A stretch of DNA of 64,000 nucleotides from Fervidicoccaceae archaeon (GTDB lineage Archaea > Thermoproteota > Thermoprotei_A > Sulfolobales > Fervidicoccaceae), in the NCBI GenBank assembly GCA_038878695.1, contig JAVZVD010000001.1, positions 186,001-250,000 of the forward strand. Direction: 5' to 3'. The position numbers and the translations under genes were made by a program. Under the pieces are notes generated by a model. That model saw only the letters and a program-made list of their open reading frames with translations, did not search any database and was not told the origin of the DNA. Below are positions 19,642-27,671 of this stretch, piece by piece (position 1 is the first letter of the stretch; the number at the start of each line of letters is the position of its first letter).

Positions 19642-21146
19642 GGTATAGGCAAGCGGACTGGGACGAGCCCCTAATATTCGAGCTTCCGCTTCGCGAGAGG
19701 ACCGGCTTCGCTCCTCTTGGGGAGGTCGAAGTTCAACTCGTTGAGAGAGTTCTGAGAGAGCTCGGAGAGCTCGCGCGCGAGTCCCTCGAGCTACCCTCTC
19801 TCTCGGAGTTAGAGGTCGTGAGGCACTTCACTAGGCTCTCGCAGCAGTCCTTCGGCGTCGACACAGGCACGACGCCTCTGGGCTCTTGCACGATGAAGTA
19901 CAACCCAAGGTTGGCCTGGAAGATGCTGCTGTCGGAGGAGCTCGCGGAGCTGCACCAATCGATGCTCGAGTTGGAGAGCTCGCAGGGAGTCCTCGAGCTT
20001 CTCTATGAGCTCCAGACCTGGTTCTCCGAACTTACAGGTCTGCCGGTATGCTCGCTTCACCCGCCGGCTGGCGCTTCGGGTGAGCTGGCGGGCGTGTTAA
20101 TGATCAAGGCCTATCAGCGCGACAAAGGGCGAGCCCACAAGGACGAGATCCTAATCCCCGATAGCGCTCATGGCTCGAACCCAGCCAGTGCGGCCATGGG
20201 TGGTTTCAGGGTCGTAAGAATTCCCACGGGACGCGACGGCCTGGTGGACCTCGAGGCCCTCAGGTTCAGCGCCACGGAGAGGACCGCGGGCATGATGCTC
20301 ACCAATCCGAACACTCTGGGCCTCTTCGAGGAAAGGGTTACGGAGATCTGTGATATCGTCCACGGCGTCGGCGGCTTAATGTACTACGATGGAGCGAATT
20401 TGAACGGAATAATGGGCTGGGCGCGACCAGCCGACATGGGCTTCGACATAGCGCATCTCAATGTGCACAAGACCTTCTCGGCCCCCCACGGTAGCGGCGG
20501 TCCGGGAGCCGGAGTTCTATGTTGCACGGAGGAGTTGGCCGAGTACCTGCCCGGCTACGTGATCGCCCAAGTAGGCGGTCGCTACGTGTTGAGAAGACCC
20601 AGCAGAAGCGTGGGCGATATGACCTCGTCGCTTTTCAATCTCCCCGCGTTAATTTACGCGTACATATTCATACTCGGCCACGGCCTTCGCGGTCTGCGCG
20701 AGGCGGCGGCGAACTCCGTGGCGTCTACGAATTACTTCATAAAGTTAATAGAAGGAGTAGATGGGATAGATTTGCCTATGGCTCCTTCCAAGCCGAGAAT
20801 GCACGAAGTGGTCCTTAGCGCGAAGAAGCTGGCCGAGGAGACGGGGGTAACGGCTAACGATGTCGCTAAGTTCCTTCTGGACCAGGGCCTCCACGCACCA
20901 ATAACTTATTTCCCCTTGATAATTGAGGAGGCTCTGATGATAGAGTTCACCGAGACAGAGCCCCTCGAGATTGTCGAACTCTACGCGAAGGCGATTAAAG
21001 ACGCAATAAAGCTGGCCCGCGAGAACCCGGCCCACCTAAAGAACGCCCCGAGCTCGACCTCGAGAAGAAGATTGGACCTCGTGAGGGCAAATCACCCCTT
21101 GACCCTATCGCCAAGTTATCGTGTCGAGAAAAGAGGAGTTCGTTGA
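19638..21146 (+). CDS. gcvPB: Glycine dehydrogenase (decarboxylating) subunit 2
   Basis: Beta-type P-protein subunit carrying the PLP lysine, Lys278 in HLNVHKTFSAPHGSGGPG. Other family motifs are GTTPLGSCTMKYNPR and HPPAGASGELAGV. 502 aa is full length. ATG at 19638 overlaps the gcvPA stop, so the pair is co-translated. T-, H- and L-protein genes are absent from the window. Confidence 0.95.
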   Translation: MRYRQADWDEPLIFELPLRERTGFAPLGEVEVQLVERVLRELGELARESLELPSLSELEVVRHFTRLSQQSFGVDTGTTPLGSCTMKYNPRLAWKMLLSEELAELHQSMLELESSQGVLELLYELQTWFSELTGLPVCSLHPPAGASGELAGVLMIKAYQRDKGRAHKDEILIPDSAHGSNPASAAMGGFRVVRIPTGRDGLVDLEALRFSATERTAGMMLTNPNTLGLFEERVTEICDIVHGVGGLMYYDGANLNGIMGWARPADMGFDIAHLNVHKTFSAPHGSGGPGAGVLCCTEELAEYLPGYVIAQVGGRYVLRRPSRSVGDMTSSLFNLPALIYAYIFILGHGLRGLREAAANSVASTNYFIKLIEGVDGIDLPMAPSKPRMHEVVLSAKKLAEETGVTANDVAKFLLDQGLHAPITYFPLIIEEALMIEFTETEPLEIVELYAKAIKDAIKLARENPAHLKNAPSSTSRRRLDLVRANHPLTLSPSYRVEKRGVR

Positions 21147-21152
21147 TATATC

Positions 21153-21923
21153 ATGAGGCGCGACCTCTATGAGCTGGTCAGAGCGTGGACAGGCATAGAT
21201 TATCTCTCAGACCTGCGGGCAAGAGAGCTAGCTCGACATTTGGCCGTGAAATACGGCAGAGAGCGCCTGCTTTCACCCAATGAGCTCGAGAGAGGAAAGT
21301 GCTTCGTTGCGGCCGGGGCCGGGCCTTCATTAAGAGCGAAGTCGGCTCTGGTCGAGGCCCTTGTTGAAGAAAAAGACTGCGTAGTCGTAGCGGCCGACGG
21401 CGCTTACCGCTTGCTCAGTGCGCGGCCTAACATCGTGGTCACGGATCTCGACGGCTTAAGCCTCGCCGAGTTGCTCGACGCGTCATCTCGAGCTGTTCTG
21501 GTCATTCACGCGCACGGTGATAACTTGCGAGAGCTCCTCTCGCTCGTCCCCCCTCTCCTGAGAGGGGGGGCGCGAATCCTCCTGACTTCTCAAGTGGGCT
21601 CCTCGCCTCCAGTCTACGACATCGAGGGCTTCACCGACGGCGACCGCGCTGTTGCGCTAGCTGGCGCGCTAGCTGAGCGCGAGCTTTACTTGATCGGTAT
21701 GGATCTCGGTCTACAGCACCTTGAGAGCTCACTCGCGCCTCGGGGACGGCCTCTTTTTTCCGTAGCCAAGATGAGAGCCGCGATGTGGTTGCTCCGAGAG
21801 ATGCTATGCGAGCTTTCGAGTAGAGTGCGCGTGGTGAATCTCTCGTACACGCCTTTTCCATGTTCCGAGGAAGAGCGGCCCCAACTCTACTCCCCAGCGA
21901 CAGCCAGAGAGGCGTTGCGGTAA
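21153..21923 (+). CDS. mptE: 6-hydroxymethylpterin diphosphokinase, MptE-like
   Basis: DUF115/MptE-type enzyme that makes 6-hydroxymethyl-dihydropterin diphosphate, a step in archaeal methanopterin or tetrahydrofolate-like cofactor synthesis. Key motifs: AAGAGPSL, VVTDLDGL, HAHGDN and GFTDGDRAV. 256 aa is close to the family size. It follows gcvPB by 6 nt; the glycine system needs a tetrahydropterin one-carbon carrier, so the adjacency makes sense. The 3' end overlaps the convergent thioredoxin-like gene by 37 nt. Confidence 0.85.
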   Translation: MRRDLYELVRAWTGIDYLSDLRARELARHLAVKYGRERLLSPNELERGKCFVAAGAGPSLRAKSALVEALVEEKDCVVVAADGAYRLLSARPNIVVTDLDGLSLAELLDASSRAVLVIHAHGDNLRELLSLVPPLLRGGARILLTSQVGSSPPVYDIEGFTDGDRAVALAGALAERELYLIGMDLGLQHLESSLAPRGRPLFSVAKMRAAMWLLREMLCELSSRVRVVNLSYTPFPCSEEERPQLYSPATAREALR

Positions 21924-22417
21924 AATGTTATAGCCTCATTGAATAGTTTGAATATCTCGTCTGCGGCAGTGGGAGGGACTCCCTTATAAAGTATCGTCAT
22001 GTTGTATATTACCATCAGGGTGGGGCTCTGATAAATCGAATACGCATTGAAAGTTGCGCGCGCGGTGGGGTCTGAGCATGAGATCGCGAACCATGTGCAC
22101 ACCACTTCGACGAGCGTGAAGTTCTCTCTCCCATATTTCTTAGCGAAGTCCTCCCAAGTTGGGTCGAAGGCTCTGCAGGCGGGACACCTCAGATTATTGA
22201 AGTACACTATATAGCCTCCGTTGTCGGGGGGAGACCAGAAGTAGCCGTCGAGTTTGACTCTGGTCCATCTGCTTTCGGTTAACACGTAGACCCCCTCGGA
22301 GCTTACCTCGTAACTCTTTTCCAGAAGGGATCCAATCAGTGGGAGCAAGTACCCGGCCAATAACACGAGCACTAAGAGTGCTCCGAGAGTCGCCGCGAGC
22401 AATCGCGTAAGTCTCAT
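21887..22417 (-). CDS. Membrane-anchored thioredoxin-fold protein
   Basis: N-terminal TM segment (residues 5-27) followed by an extracytoplasmic thioredoxin-like domain with a CPAC motif (Cys78-Cys81) after the strand YIVYFNNLR and a cis-Pro loop QSPTLMVIYN. Two further cysteines (about 108 and 115) could form a structural disulphide. Probably a thiol oxidoreductase acting on secreted proteins. ATG start at 22417. 176 aa. Confidence 0.8.
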   Translation of the reverse strand: MRLTRLLAATLGALLVLVLLAGYLLPLIGSLLEKSYEVSSEGVYVLTESRWTRVKLDGYFWSPPDNGGYIVYFNNLRCPACRAFDPTWEDFAKKYGRENFTLVEVVCTWFAISCSDPTARATFNAYSIYQSPTLMVIYNMTILYKGVPPTAADEIFKLFNEAITFYRNASLAVAGE

Positions 22418-22620
22418 ACAACTCCACGCGCTCTGAGCTCTAGAGAGGCTTCGTGTTCCCTCGCAGGTACCGCCTCAACGGGGAGAGAATATTTTAACCT
22501 TCTCGCGTGCGCGCGTTCTCGGAAGCGCTGATCCGCTCGGCTGAGCGATGCGTCGAAAATGAGAAAGAGCGGTGAGGAGCCTTCGGCGGGGAGGGCGAAG
22601 AGAAGGGCGCGAGAGCTCGG

Positions 22621-22776
22621 GTGGAGATATGGGGCAAGAACGCTTACATAAAGCTCGAGGGAGGGGGCGAAGCTCTCGTTCCTCTCAGCGAGTTGTGCTC
22701 GTTTGCCAAACGCTTTAAATTGAAGCTCGAGGGCTACGTTTGCGAAGACCGAGCCGTGGAGGTTCTCGACGCGTGA
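22621..22776 (+). CDS. Candidate 51-residue small protein
   Basis: An open frame from GTG 22621 encodes 51 residues beginning MEIWGKNAYIKLEGGGEALV and ending with the acidic VEVLDA. Codon choice resembles neighbouring genes. A TATA box (AATATTTTAA, near 22488) lies well upstream, and a second frame starting ATG 22559 encodes a Lys/Arg-rich peptide that runs out at 22651, so a longer product would need a frameshift. The end overlaps the convergent ACT gene by 43 nt. The preceding 200 bases (22418-22620) show nothing else I can support. Confidence 0.4.
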   Translation: MEIWGKNAYIKLEGGGEALVPLSELCSFAKRFKLKLEGYVCEDRAVEVLDA

Positions 22777-23519
22777 GCTGAGACCAGCTTTCTGCAGCTC
22801 TCCACGATCTCTTGGAGGGCCTCGAGGGCTTTGATCGCCTGATCTCGACTCACTACTATCATTGTGTCGGTGTAAGAACTTATCACCTGCGTTATGTTTA
22901 TGCCCCTATTGAATAGATGTCTGGAGATGTGGCTAATAACGCCGGGAGTTGTGGTTATTTCGTGTGGACTTATGAGGACTATTATCGATTGACCTGTGAG
23001 CTGCTCAAGCACTTCCTCCTCGCTCAATTTGCGGACGATCTTAGAGGCGTCTTCTGAGCTGATCGTCACGGTATAAAATCTCTTCGACTCGACCAGACTG
23101 AAGAATCTGCTCTCGGAAGCGAGTCTCAGTAGGTCCGGCATGAGCTGCTCTGCCGCGTGCCTCCGGATGGTGATGACGGTTATATCGTCTTGGAGCTCGA
23201 TCGAGCTTCGAGCCAGCACCTCGATCACACTTTTCCTTTCTATTTCAGCCTCATTCTTTAATTCATCATGATATCTTATCAATGCAGCTTTTATGGCATC
23301 AACGTTGACTCTCTTGCGTCCGGAGAGCTTGAGGACCTCGCTCATTATTTTCTCTGATGCCCAGGTATAGTTGACGACCCCCATTCTGAGGCACTCGAGG
23401 AGAGGGATGTTCAAGTCGATGATCTTCCTAACGACTTCGGCTATGGGGATCTTGCCTACGTGTTCTTCTGCTCTTTTCTCCCTTCCTCGCTCCACCAAAT
23501 CCTCCGGCCCGACGCTCAC
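22734..23519 (-). CDS. ACT-domain regulatory protein
   Basis: A 261-residue protein with an N-terminal helical region (residues 20-110, IAEVVRKIIDLNIPLLECLR) and a C-terminal ACT-like tandem; the second repeat holds TTPGVISHISRHLFNRGI and SSYTDTMIVVS. ACT domains bind amino acids or other small ligands. No enzyme domain is attached, so it is likely a ligand-sensing regulator. GTG start at 23519 is supported by a TATA box about 22 nt upstream (leaderless). Confidence 0.8.
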   Translation of the reverse strand: MSVGPEDLVERGREKRAEEHVGKIPIAEVVRKIIDLNIPLLECLRMGVVNYTWASEKIMSEVLKLSGRKRVNVDAIKAALIRYHDELKNEAEIERKSVIEVLARSSIELQDDITVITIRRHAAEQLMPDLLRLASESRFFSLVESKRFYTVTISSEDASKIVRKLSEEEVLEQLTGQSIIVLISPHEITTTPGVISHISRHLFNRGINITQVISSYTDTMIVVSRDQAIKALEALQEIVESCRKLVSAHASRTSTARSSQT

Positions 23520-23534
23520 TTGAGTCGTCGATGG

Positions 23535-23546
23535 AAAATATATTTA
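23535..23546 (-). promoter_or_regulatory. TATA box of the ACT-domain gene
   Basis: Minus-strand TAAATATATTTT centred about 22 nt from the GTG at 23519, giving an essentially leaderless mRNA. Confidence 0.65.
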
Positions 23547-23606
23547 CCAACTGAGGGCCCGCTCATCCTTCTCGAAGGGGCCCGAACATTCGAGGAGGTC
23601 GAGGGG

Positions 23607-23612
23607 AAAAAA
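23607..23612 (-). terminator. T-tract terminator after ferredoxin gene
   Basis: Minus-strand run of six T (GCGTTTTTTCCCC) about 30 nt after the ferredoxin stop, the usual form of an intrinsic archaeal terminator. Confidence 0.45.
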
Positions 23613-23641
23613 CGCTAGTTGGCTCGCAGCACCCCCACTCG

Positions 23642-23863
23642 TTACTCCACGATTATTATCCCGACCGGGCAGGACTGCGCAGCGGTGTTGACGCAGTCGC
23701 TCTGCGCGTCGGGGACCTCGCCCTCGGCTATGTTCCCCGCCACGCGATATGCCTCCACGATCGCGGCCTTGCCGTCGCTGTAGCGAACGAACACGGCTGG
23801 ACATAGATTTACGCATATATCGTCTCCCAGGCATTGGTCTCTAGGGTCGATCCTCACCTTCAT
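23642..23863 (-). CDS. [4Fe-4S] ferredoxin with Asp ligand
   Basis: 73-residue ferredoxin of the Pyrococcus type: CLGDDICVNLCPAVF provides Cys11, Asp14 and Cys17 as ligands plus Cys21, and the late CP motif gives the fourth ligand (QSCPVGI). Asp at the second position replaces the usual Cys, and Cys21 with a Cys near residue 57 can form the disulphide known in that family. It is a likely electron carrier for 2-oxoacid oxidoreductases. ATG start at 23863. Confidence 0.9.
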   Translation of the reverse strand: MKVRIDPRDQCLGDDICVNLCPAVFVRYSDGKAAIVEAYRVAGNIAEGEVPDAQSDCVNTAAQSCPVGIIIVE

Positions 23864-23957
23864 TTCTCTTGCACCGCGCGAGGGATCACTCTCGCCTAGG
23901 TTAATTATGCTTGTTGCTCATTTATCTGGTGTTTTCGCAATCGCGCTTGCGCCCTCT

Positions 23958-24404
23958 TCAACGAAGCGAGTAAGCTCCCAGCGCCCACGCGAGCAACAGG
24001 AGCGCTCCCGCGACCGAAAGCGATGCGTTGGCGAGGGGGTCATCGTAACGCAACACGCCGAGTCCGTAGCTTCCCCGTCTCAGAGGCCAAAGGGCGTCGA
24101 TGCCGCGCTTTGTTAAGCCATCGAGCACCAAGTGCGAAGCGTAGGAGAGGGCATAGGAGAGGGCGAAGAGGAAGGGAGAGCCGAGCTCCGACAGGTGCTG
24201 CGCAAGGATGTATACTCCTATCGAGGTCGCAAGTAAAGATGGGAGTCCGTGGAGAGTTCTTCTATGTCCTACGCGTAGATCCACATCGGGTGTCAAGCTC
24301 CCTAACAGTGCTGAGACGACGGTCAAGAGAGCGTCTTCGGCGTTAGGATCTAGAACAAAAAGGGTCAGCCCGACCCCGAATAATATGTGAGTCGCCCTTT
24401 TCAT
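23958..24404 (-). CDS. YdjM-like membrane-bound metal-dependent hydrolase family protein
   Basis: 148 residues with about four hydrophobic segments and the His/Asp pattern of the PF04307 family: THILFG near the start, SLTPDVDLRVGHRRTLHG, and SHLVLDGLTKRGI. The conserved His and Asp residues suggest metal binding; the physiological role is not known. ATG start at 24404. It is followed downstream by no other gene on this strand until the ferredoxin. Confidence 0.78.
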   Translation of the reverse strand: MKRATHILFGVGLTLFVLDPNAEDALLTVVSALLGSLTPDVDLRVGHRRTLHGLPSLLATSIGVYILAQHLSELGSPFLFALSYALSYASHLVLDGLTKRGIDALWPLRRGSYGLGVLRYDDPLANASLSVAGALLLLAWALGAYSLR

Positions 24405-24437
24405 GGTTGCGGACCGCTTCTCTCCCGTCCGTCGAGT

Positions 24438-24803
24438 CTAGACCGCGCGGCGCGCCCTCCTGAGACAGAAGTAGTATTCTTTGGCCACTTCGAGGTCTGC
24501 CAATTCTCGAGGGCTCGCTATCCTTAGAATGAAGCCGCCTATGGAGAAGAGGTAGACTTTTTTATTTTCCTTCTCTTTTATTGAGTACAAGAATGCTCTG
24601 CCACAATAATCTTTTCTCTCTTTGAGTTCCGGTCGGGAATACGTTAACTCGAGCTCGAGCTCCTCGCCGATTTCGTAAGAGAGCCCAAACTCCTCGTGGA
24701 ACTCCACCAACACGTCCTCGCCGCTCGAGCCATCGCAAGCGAGCACTTTGACTTTCGGTATAGCGGAGGTTTCGAGCCCTCTCACACGAAGCGCCATTAT
24801 CAT
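24438..24803 (-). CDS. rpo8: DNA-directed RNA polymerase subunit Rpo8 (RpoG)
   Basis: Matches the crenarchaeal Rpo8/Rpb8 subunit through LSYEIGEELELELTYSRP, the DYCGRAFLYSI motif and the C-terminal KEYYFCLRRARR. The subunit is found in Crenarchaeota and Korarchaeota and helps shape the polymerase funnel. The frame is open up to 24950, but ATG 24803 (121 aa) has a GAGAGG ribosome binding site and a TATA box at about 24850, and the extra upstream residues overlap the divergent lsm promoter. Size agrees with known Rpo8 (about 130 aa). Confidence 0.87.
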   Translation of the reverse strand: MIMALRVRGLETSAIPKVKVLACDGSSGEDVLVEFHEEFGLSYEIGEELELELTYSRPELKERKDYCGRAFLYSIKEKENKKVYLFSIGGFILRIASPRELADLEVAKEYYFCLRRARRAV

Positions 24804-24844
24804 GAGATCTGGCCTCTCATTGTCGAACTTTCGACGATACGTAG

Positions 24845-24856
24845 CATTATTTATCG
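24845..24856. promoter_or_regulatory. Shared TATA region of divergent rpo8 and lsm
   Basis: CATTATTTATCG reads as a TATA element in both directions (GATAAATAATG on minus). It would place transcription starts near 24824 for rpo8 and near 24877 for lsm, each with a short leader and a ribosome binding site. Both promoters therefore share one A/T block. Confidence 0.55.
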
Positions 24857-24906
24857 GTTTAGCCGACATAGACGCCCAGAGCTCCCGAGAAAGGGGTGAG
24901 GTCTCG

Positions 24907-25347
24907 GTGAGCGTCTCAAGCGCGACCAGAAGATTCATGAGCGAGCTCAACGCTCTACTCGATAAAGAAGTGAGCGTGAGATTGAAAGACGGTACGGTGA
25001 TTCGAGGAAAGCTCTACGGCTTCGACACGAACACATTTAATGTTCTCTTGAAGGACGCCACAGACTCCGTTAACACTTTCCCTACCATGTTTCTCTTTCA
25101 CGATAGTATAATATCGATTTCGGCTCTAGAGGCTCCTCTCTTCGACCCCGAGGAATTTGCCAGCATAGTCGCTAGCAAGCTGAACCTCCGCGAGGCCGAT
25201 ATGCGAGTCATACCTGAGGCCGGCATGGTGGTAATACTCAACAGCGTGAAAGTAACGGAGAAAGGGGTAGAGGGGAGCGGCCCTTTGGCCCACAAAATAT
25301 ATAGCATTTACACCGAGTACTTGGAATCCAAGAAAAAGAAAAGTTGA
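24907..25347 (+). CDS. lsm: Sm-like archaeal protein with C-terminal extension (SmAP3 type)
   Basis: N-terminal Lsm fold: Sm1 motif VSVRLKDGTVIRGKLYGFD and the NVLLKD segment, Sm2-like region about residues 60-75 (FLFHDSIISIS). It is followed by about 70 extra residues (VIPEAGMVVILNSVKVTEKG), the layout of the two-domain SmAP3 family. Lsm rings bind U-rich RNA. GTG 24907 is chosen because a GGGGTGAGG ribosome binding site precedes it; the frame is open from 24748 but that stretch overlaps the rpo8 promoter. Confidence 0.87.
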   Translation: MSVSSATRRFMSELNALLDKEVSVRLKDGTVIRGKLYGFDTNTFNVLLKDATDSVNTFPTMFLFHDSIISISALEAPLFDPEEFASIVASKLNLREADMRVIPEAGMVVILNSVKVTEKGVEGSGPLAHKIYSIYTEYLESKKKKS

Positions 25348-25349
25348 AG

Positions 25350-25365
25350 TTTTAGTTAAATTTTT
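25350..25365 (+). terminator. T-rich terminator after lsm
   Basis: TTTTAGTTAAATTTTT directly after the lsm stop codon, an archaeal-type oligo-T termination signal. Confidence 0.55.
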
Positions 25366-25417
25366 GAATTAGAGTTAGACCGCGCGAGTTCGCGCGGGGT
25401 GATGTTCCATCTTTGTA

Positions 25418-27013
25418 GTGAAAGAAAGATGTCTAGCTGGCAGGGTGGGTGAGCTCAGAACACGCAGAGGTACCATAGAGACGCCCTACCTATTCCCTGT
25501 CATAGATATGGCTCGTCAAGAGGTGAGCCTCGCCGAACTGATGGCGGTCGGCTTTCAGGCTGTGACTATCAACGCTTATTTGCTCCTCAAGCGGGGGCAC
25601 CGCGGCTCAATTCACGAACTACTCGGCACGCACGAGCTCGTAGTCATGACGGATTCCGGAGCATATCAACTCCTAGAGTACGGTTCCATAGATGTAGACA
25701 ACGAAACCATAGTGGAGTTCCAAAAGGAGATAGACAGCGATATAGCCGTAATACTCGACGTGCCGACGGGCGACTCCTACGATAGAGACTGGGCACTCTA
25801 TACCGTGGAAGAGACACTGCGGAGGGCCCAATCCGTCGCAAACAAGCTTGATCGCGATAAGAGACTCTGGGTCCTACCGGTGCAAGGGGGCCTGCACTTA
25901 GACCTCGTTGAGAAGAGCGCCGCGGAGAGCGCTAAGCTCGACTTCGATTTGTACGCGCTCGGCAGCCCCACGCGTATGTTAGAGAAGTACAGATACGATC
26001 TCGTGATTGATATGGTAGCGGCCTCGAGAAAGCACATCCCCCCTGCTAAGCCTCTACATCTCTTCGGAGCGGGTCATCCTATGATGATTCCTTTCGCGGT
26101 GGCTATGGGGGTTGACCTCTTCGACTCCTCCTCGTACATCCTCTTCGCTCGCGATGGCAGATACGTGACGAGCTCTGGAACCAGACGTCTTGAGCAATTG
26201 AGCTGCCTCCCCTGCTGTTGCCCCGTGTGCTCCAAGTTGGACGTGACCGAGCTGCTCGAGCTGGAACCGTCCGAGAGAACCAGGCTCCTCGCCACCCACA
26301 ACCTCTACGCGATACAATTGGTCCTCCGAGAGACGAAGCAGGCGATAAAAGAGGGTAGGCTATGGGAGCTCCTCGAGGAGTACTCGCGTAAGCACCCCTC
26401 GCTTCGCAGAGCGTTAGGGCTCATCGCTAGGAAACACGCTAATTACCTCGAGAAACTCGACCCGCGCTACAACTCAGGAGCGAGAGCACCTCTGATCTAC
26501 TCGACGCTATCGCTGACGAATCCCAGGATATCTCGAGCACTCAAATACGTTAGAAAACAATATACTCCGCCGCGTACCGTGAAGCGCCTTATCATGCTCC
26601 CGAGGTTTCGGAGAGACGAGGAGAGCATCACCGAGGAGGACCACGTCGTCTACTACGATGAGCTATTGGGCATAATACCATCGGAGCTCTCGCGAACTTA
26701 TCCTCTCGGTCACGCCGTAACACCAGGCCTCAACGAGAAAGGCCCCTCGCCGCGTCTGATAAAAGCTATTTTATCGTATCTACGCAGGCACGGCGAGTCT
26801 TATCCGGATTCTAAGACCGTCGTGCTCTGTGCTGAGTGGCGAGCTAGCAGCTCCCGCTTGGCAGAGTTCGTTAGCAAAAGCGGCGTGAAGGTCGAGTGGG
26901 CCTCGTGCTTTGCCCCTATCTCAGAGAAGGCTCTTGAGTATTCGGAAAGGCTCCCGGACAACTTCAGCGCTCTTAACTCTCTCGATAATAGGGACCTTAG
27001 TCGTTTAGCGTGA
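25418..27013 (+). CDS. tgtA: tRNA-guanine(15) transglycosylase (archaeosine), no PUA domain
   Basis: Exchanges G15 of tRNA for preQ0, the first step to archaeosine. Catalytic Asp79 in MTDSGAYQ, nucleophile Asp233 in GVDLFDSSSY, and the zinc site CLPCCCPVC (263-271) with His294. Residues beyond about 360 match the C1/C2 tail domains of archaeal TGT. At 531 aa it ends before the C-terminal PUA domain found in euryarchaeal enzymes (about 580 aa). GTG start at 25418. Its last 71 codons overlap the convergent TFB-like gene by 214 nt, unusually long. Confidence 0.9.
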   Translation: MKERCLAGRVGELRTRRGTIETPYLFPVIDMARQEVSLAELMAVGFQAVTINAYLLLKRGHRGSIHELLGTHELVVMTDSGAYQLLEYGSIDVDNETIVEFQKEIDSDIAVILDVPTGDSYDRDWALYTVEETLRRAQSVANKLDRDKRLWVLPVQGGLHLDLVEKSAAESAKLDFDLYALGSPTRMLEKYRYDLVIDMVAASRKHIPPAKPLHLFGAGHPMMIPFAVAMGVDLFDSSSYILFARDGRYVTSSGTRRLEQLSCLPCCCPVCSKLDVTELLELEPSERTRLLATHNLYAIQLVLRETKQAIKEGRLWELLEEYSRKHPSLRRALGLIARKHANYLEKLDPRYNSGARAPLIYSTLSLTNPRISRALKYVRKQYTPPRTVKRLIMLPRFRRDEESITEEDHVVYYDELLGIIPSELSRTYPLGHAVTPGLNEKGPSPRLIKAILSYLRRHGESYPDSKTVVLCAEWRASSSRLAEFVSKSGVKVEWASCFAPISEKALEYSERLPDNFSALNSLDNRDLSRLA

Positions 27014-27597
27014 GAGAGGCTGACGCCCGTCTCGGTTGCTACGCACCTCAACGCGCTCGCATTTAGCGGCTCACCCCTCATAGCCTTCAATATCATCATG
27101 GCCAAAGCCGCCTTCGCTCTATCCGTTCTACAGTTTAGCCTTGGAGAGCGCTTAATCACGCTCTCCAAGATTTCCGCGAGCTCTCCGTTTTCTCGAAGCA
27201 GCTCGGCAGCCCGAGCGCTTGCATCGCTCAAGAGCAACCTCGCACGCCCGCGCTCGCCTCGTAAATACTCTCGGAAGGCGCTTTCGTTGAGGAAGAGCTT
27301 GCCAGAGGCTAGGCCAGAGCTCGCTCTCACGAGCGCTGCGAACTCTCTATAGGCGCTCCTTCGAGGTCCAGAGGAGAGGACAGAACGCGAGGGGCGCTGG
27401 CGTTGAGCAGATCGGCGAGGCTCCTCGGGAGGCGCGCGGGGGCACGCGAGTATTGCGTCGACAACTAGGCCGCAGCCCGCGCATACTATCTCGCCGCTAC
27501 GATAGTTCCACACGAGCTCCGCTTTACCACAGAGCTCGCAAGAGTTCACCGAGATCCCTCGTTTAATGTGCCCGTGTCCGGGTCTACATAGGGCCAT
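26800..27597 (-). CDS. TFB-like transcription factor, reduced (zinc ribbon plus one cyclin-like repeat)
   Basis: Zinc ribbon of TFB type with Cys20, Cys23, Cys39 and Cys42 (CELCG ... GEIVCAGCGLVVD). A variable Arg/Pro-rich linker (residues 53-80) follows, then a helical region with only one cyclin-like repeat (RTDRAKAALAMMILKAMRG, SLSHAKRLRSLLSREL, residues 157-208). Normal TFB has two cyclin repeats and about 300 aa. The frame opens at ATG 27597, but GTG 27549 with a GAGGG ribosome binding site is a good alternative start just before the zinc ribbon. The last 70 residues lie within the tgtA overlap and may not be conserved. Confidence 0.7.
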   Translation of the reverse strand: MALCRPGHGHIKRGISVNSCELCGKAELVWNYRSGEIVCAGCGLVVDAILACPRAPPEEPRRSAQRQRPSRSVLSSGPRRSAYREFAALVRASSGLASGKLFLNESAFREYLRGERGRARLLLSDASARAAELLRENGELAEILESVIKRSPRLNCRTDRAKAALAMMILKAMRGEPLNASALRCVATETGVSLSHAKRLRSLLSRELRALKLSGSLSEYSRAFSEIGAKHEAHSTFTPLLLTNSAKRELLARHSAQSTTVLESG

Positions 27598-27671
27598 AGG
27601 TAACGAGGTTCCGGAGAGGGAGAGGCTTTTCCGAAAGTTTTCCGAGAGCTTATAATTCTCCTCGGAGCGCG

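Noticed and set aside
23555-23583. Nested hairpin with GGGCCC and CCTTC/GAAGG stems
   Set aside because: Located between a terminator-like T-tract and the ACT gene promoter but without a T-run or conserved features; could be chance in G/C-rich DNA.
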